From NCBI GenBank assembly GCA_937925455.1, contig CALEWF010000255.1, forward strand, positions 1-9,011: a stretch of 9,011 nucleotides of DNA, in the 5' to 3' direction. Shown one piece after another: positions 6,655 to 9,011 of the stretch (the stretch's first letter is position 1; the number at the start of each line of letters is the position of its first letter). The notes under the pieces are model-generated. The model did not search any database. It was given only the letters and a program-made list of their open reading frames with translations, and was not told the DNA's origin. Position numbers and translations under genes: made by a program. The stretch is from an uncultured Flavobacteriales bacterium (GTDB lineage Bacteria; Bacteroidota; Bacteroidia; CAIKAF01).

Positions 6655-7833
6655 TCAGTCATTCAGCTTTTTGAAAACCCTAATCCAGCGGTCAGGAACT
6701 TCATTATGCGCAGCTATTTCATAATCTTTTGGTGAGCAAGGTACTAAATATTCTTGGATATGGTATTTACCCTGCTTTTTTTCACTTACCGGAACCCCCA
6801 TCCACCACTTTTCTGTTACCTTGTTTTTATAAAAAGTTATTTCATCAGGGTAGCCCTGGTAAGCTACGTGATATTTGATGTAGGTATTATCATTCGTATT
6901 CATACTTTCCGGTTTTCTTAAATAATAACCTTCGATAAAATGCCAAATGCATTGAGCCATAAGGTGATTGTCAGTCCATTCCAGCTTACCGGCAGGCTTA
7001 ATTCCATAAAAACCTATAGAAGTACATTTCAAACTTAAACCCGCATATCTAGCAAGACGACAAATTTCATCACTAGCTAGCCCATTAGGAGTTGAAAATA
7101 ATGCATTAGGTGCATCAGCATATTTGACAGCTCCCAGGTCGAAGGAAGCAAAATCCACATCGCGTATTAAAGGTTCTGTTTCTTCAATTTTAGAGCGGAC
7201 TTCACCTAACCGCAATAAATCAAAGTGAAAGCTTTTAAATAATTCGATAAGTTCCTGAGGATTTAGGTAAGTCTGATATCCGATATTGCAGTAGTTAAAA
7301 AGATGATTGTCTTTATCTGATAAAATTTTGCTTAAAAAATTTGAAGCTGTTAGTTCATCGGTAGCTTCACTGAAGTTTAAGGTAGAACTTACATTTAAAA
7401 GGTTACAATATTTACCAAGCTTTTTATAAGCCAAATAATTGGCATAAGTTAACTCTTTTCCTCCGCCAATGATAATTGGTACTACACCCATGTAAATAAT
7501 TTCTGCCAATAAGTCTGATAATTTTTCGATGAGTGTTTCGAGAGAATTTCGAATGTTTAAATTTCCTAAGTCGGCTATTTTCACTTCGTAATTTCCTTTA
7601 AATAACCTATAAAACCAATAGCGAACATTATCTGGTGTTTGATAAATACTGGCTGACAAATCTGAGGTATCATACCCCACACCAATTATTATAATATCAA
7701 ATGCATTTTCTTTGAGCTGAGGAAATTCATTTCCGTTGGCATAACTATAAATATTGGATGAATACTGGCTTCGATTAAAATCTTCGGCGAGTACCATATT
7801 ACTTATCGGATTAAAAAAACTTTCCCAACTCAT
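6655..7833 (-). CDS. Arginase-fold (formimidoylglutamase-like) protein, probably non-catalytic
   Basis: The 392-residue protein has the overall layout of the ureohydrolase (arginase/agmatinase/formimidoylglutamase) family. The family's metal-binding motifs can be placed but are eroded. The usual GGxHS reads GGGKE (residues 123-127). The usual DxHxDxR region reads NVSSTLNFS (147-155). The usual SxDxDxxDP reads SFDLGAVKYADAP (230-242), keeping one aspartate (D232) but with glycine where the second should be. The later E-x-NP reads YGIKP. With most of the two-manganese site gone, hydrolysis of arginine, agmatine or formiminoglutamate is unlikely. A C-terminal extension of about 75 residues (from about 318, with FYKNK and WWMGVP) is not part of ordinary arginases but, as I recall, is typical of Bacteroidota homologues often labelled formimidoylglutamase. 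No signal peptide is seen, so it should be cytoplasmic. It sits between topA and the T9SS operon. Fold assignment is fairly sure; function is unknown. Confidence 0.8.
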   Translation of the reverse strand: MSWESFFNPISNMVLAEDFNRSQYSSNIYSYANGNEFPQLKENAFDIIIIGVGYDTSDLSASIYQTPDNVRYWFYRLFKGNYEVKIADLGNLNIRNSLETLIEKLSDLLAEIIYMGVVPIIIGGGKELTYANYLAYKKLGKYCNLLNVSSTLNFSEATDELTASNFLSKILSDKDNHLFNYCNIGYQTYLNPQELIELFKSFHFDLLRLGEVRSKIEETEPLIRDVDFASFDLGAVKYADAPNALFSTPNGLASDEICRLARYAGLSLKCTSIGFYGIKPAGKLEWTDNHLMAQCIWHFIEGYYLRKPESMNTNDNTYIKYHVAYQGYPDEITFYKNKVTEKWWMGVPVSEKKQGKYHIQEYLVPCSPKDYEIAAHNEVPDRWIRVFKKLND

Positions 7834-7919
7834 AGAGACTTAAATTGAGTGGAAAAGTACATGCAATTAAGTCACCATAAAAGGAGATGTAAATGAAGAT
7901 ATTTACAATTTAATCTTAA

Positions 7920-9011
7920 TTACTTTGACTTGCTTGCAGCTTTCTTTTTAGCTGCCGATTTTTTCTTTTTTACCGGTGTGGCTTTTTTCTTGGCTGAGGC
8001 AGCCTTTTTAGCTTTAGATTCATTTGTTTGCTCTATTTTTAGCGAAACCTTCTTGGCTGATTTTCCAGAAGGCTTGGAAGTAGCAATAATTTCTTTTACC
8101 TCATCCAATGTTAATTTTTCTGCATCAGTTCCTTTGGGTATTTTATAATTTCCCTCCGCATTGGTAATGTAAGGGCCGAATCGGCCACGTACTATTTGAA
8201 TAGCTCCATCTTCAAATGATTGGATGATTTTATTTTGTTCAGCATTACGCTTTTCAAGGATTAACTGGCGAGCTTGTGCCTGGTCAATTTCCATCGGATC
8301 AATTCCTTTGGGAATGGAAACAAACTTACCATCATGGCGAATATATGGGCCAAACCGACCAATTCCCACCACCATTTCTTTCCCTTCAAATTCTCCCAAA
8401 GAACGGGGCAGTTTAAATAAATCAAGCGCTTGTTCTAAGGTAATTGATTCGATACTTTGGCCTTTTCTTAAACTGGCATAACGTGGTTTTTCATTATCTT
8501 CTACTTCACCAATCTGAATCATAGGTCCAAATCTTCCAATCAGGGCATAAACTTTTTTACCGGAAGCTGGATCTATGCCTAATTCTCTTTTGCCAGTAAC
8601 ACGTTTGGATGTTTTTTCTGTTTCTTCTACGATTTCATGAAAAGGTTTGTAAAAACCTTTGATCATTTTTTCCCATTTTAAATTACCTGAAGCAATTTCG
8701 TCAAACTCTTTTTCAACGGTAGCAGTAAAATTATAGTCAACAATTTTACCAAAATGTTCTACCAAGAAATCATTCACCAACGCTCCAATATCAGTAGGAA
8801 AAAGTTTATTTTTTTCTGCACCGGTTATTTCTTCCTTTATTTCTTCTTCCAGTCGGTTATTTTTTAGAGAAAGCACATGATATTTTCTGATTTCGCCAGG
8901 GCGATCTTCTTTTACCACATATCCCCTATTCTGAATGGTTGAAATTGTAGGCGCATAGGTGGAAGGACGCCCTATTCCCAACTCTTCAAGTTTTTTTACC
9001 AAACTGGCTTC
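7920..9011 (-). CDS. topA: DNA topoisomerase I, C-terminal part (5' end beyond window edge)
   Basis: This is the C-terminal 363 residues of a type IA topoisomerase, which relaxes negative supercoils by cutting and passing one DNA strand. The reading frame is open to the last base of the window (it begins E-A-S-L-V-K-K-L), so the TTG near 9002 is an internal leucine and not a start. Residues 1-30 carry the family signature LEELGIGRPSTYAPTI, which lies downstream of the catalytic tyrosine; the tyrosine itself is outside the window. After the core come three C-terminal repeats centred on GRFGP (residues about 159-163, 218-222 and 276-280), of the type (Toprim C-terminal repeat) that replaces zinc fingers in many bacteria; no CxxC pairs are present. 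The last 50 or so residues are a lysine/alanine/serine tail resembling histone H1, probably a non-specific DNA-binding extension. The gene ends 86 bp before the next start and may be co-transcribed with it. Confidence 0.96.
   Translation of the reverse strand, partial: EASLVKKLEELGIGRPSTYAPTISTIQNRGYVVKEDRPGEIRKYHVLSLKNNRLEEEIKEEITGAEKNKLFPTDIGALVNDFLVEHFGKIVDYNFTATVEKEFDEIASGNLKWEKMIKGFYKPFHEIVEETEKTSKRVTGKRELGIDPASGKKVYALIGRFGPMIQIGEVEDNEKPRYASLRKGQSIESITLEQALDLFKLPRSLGEFEGKEMVVGIGRFGPYIRHDGKFVSIPKGIDPMEIDQAQARQLILEKRNAEQNKIIQSFEDGAIQIVRGRFGPYITNAEGNYKIPKGTDAEKLTLDEVKEIIATSKPSGKSAKKVSLKIEQTNESKAKKAASAKKKATPVKKKKSAAKKKAASKSK

Noticed and set aside
7930..8148. Plus-strand hydrophobic frame (Phe/Ala/Leu-rich) that looks like a membrane peptide
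   Set aside because: It is the antisense reading of the TopA lysine/alanine tail: AAA and GCT codons read backwards give Phe and Ser/Ala.

Overview
The window is a block of Bacteroidota (Bacteroidetes) chromosome. Every recognisable gene lies on the minus strand, so transcription runs from the right edge to the left. The evidence for the phylum is a complete gldK-gldL-gldM-gldN set with a PorP/SprF protein (the type IX secretion system, T9SS, found essentially only in this phylum), an AT-rich genome with weak ribosome-binding sites, and a topoisomerase I whose C-terminus carries GRFGP repeats and a lysine tail. The intergenic tandem repeats look like those I associate with environmental or metagenomic Bacteroidota. 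I cannot name a genus.

Layout in transcription order: (1) 9011-7920, the C-terminal part of topA, whose 5' end is beyond the right edge. (2) 7833-6655, an arginase-fold (ureohydrolase, 'formimidoylglutamase'-like) protein with nearly all metal-ligand positions replaced. (3) 6507-5533, a PorP/SprF-type outer-membrane protein. (4) 5419-4040 gldK, 3947-3144 gldL, 3101-1455 gldM and 1448-588 gldN. (5) 567-541, a good rho-independent terminator ending the operon. (6) 540-1, no credible gene: a patchwork of short tandem repeats, hairpins and GC-rich segments that differ in composition from the genes.

How the genes work together: GldL and GldM form the inner-membrane, proton-driven motor. The periplasmic part of GldM reaches up to the GldK lipoprotein and GldN, which form a ring under the outer membrane. 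PorP/SprF proteins bind the inner face of the outer membrane and link substrates or adhesins to the machine. The order porP-K-L-M-N matches the arrangement known from Porphyromonas gingivalis. The residues considered central to the motor (Arg9 of GldM and the glutamate in the second membrane helix of GldL) are present, so the system looks intact and functional.

I found no convincing wholly new system. The most interesting items are the degenerate ureohydrolase beside the T9SS operon and the two adjacent tandem arrays with different periods (16 and 14 bp) downstream of the operon terminator.
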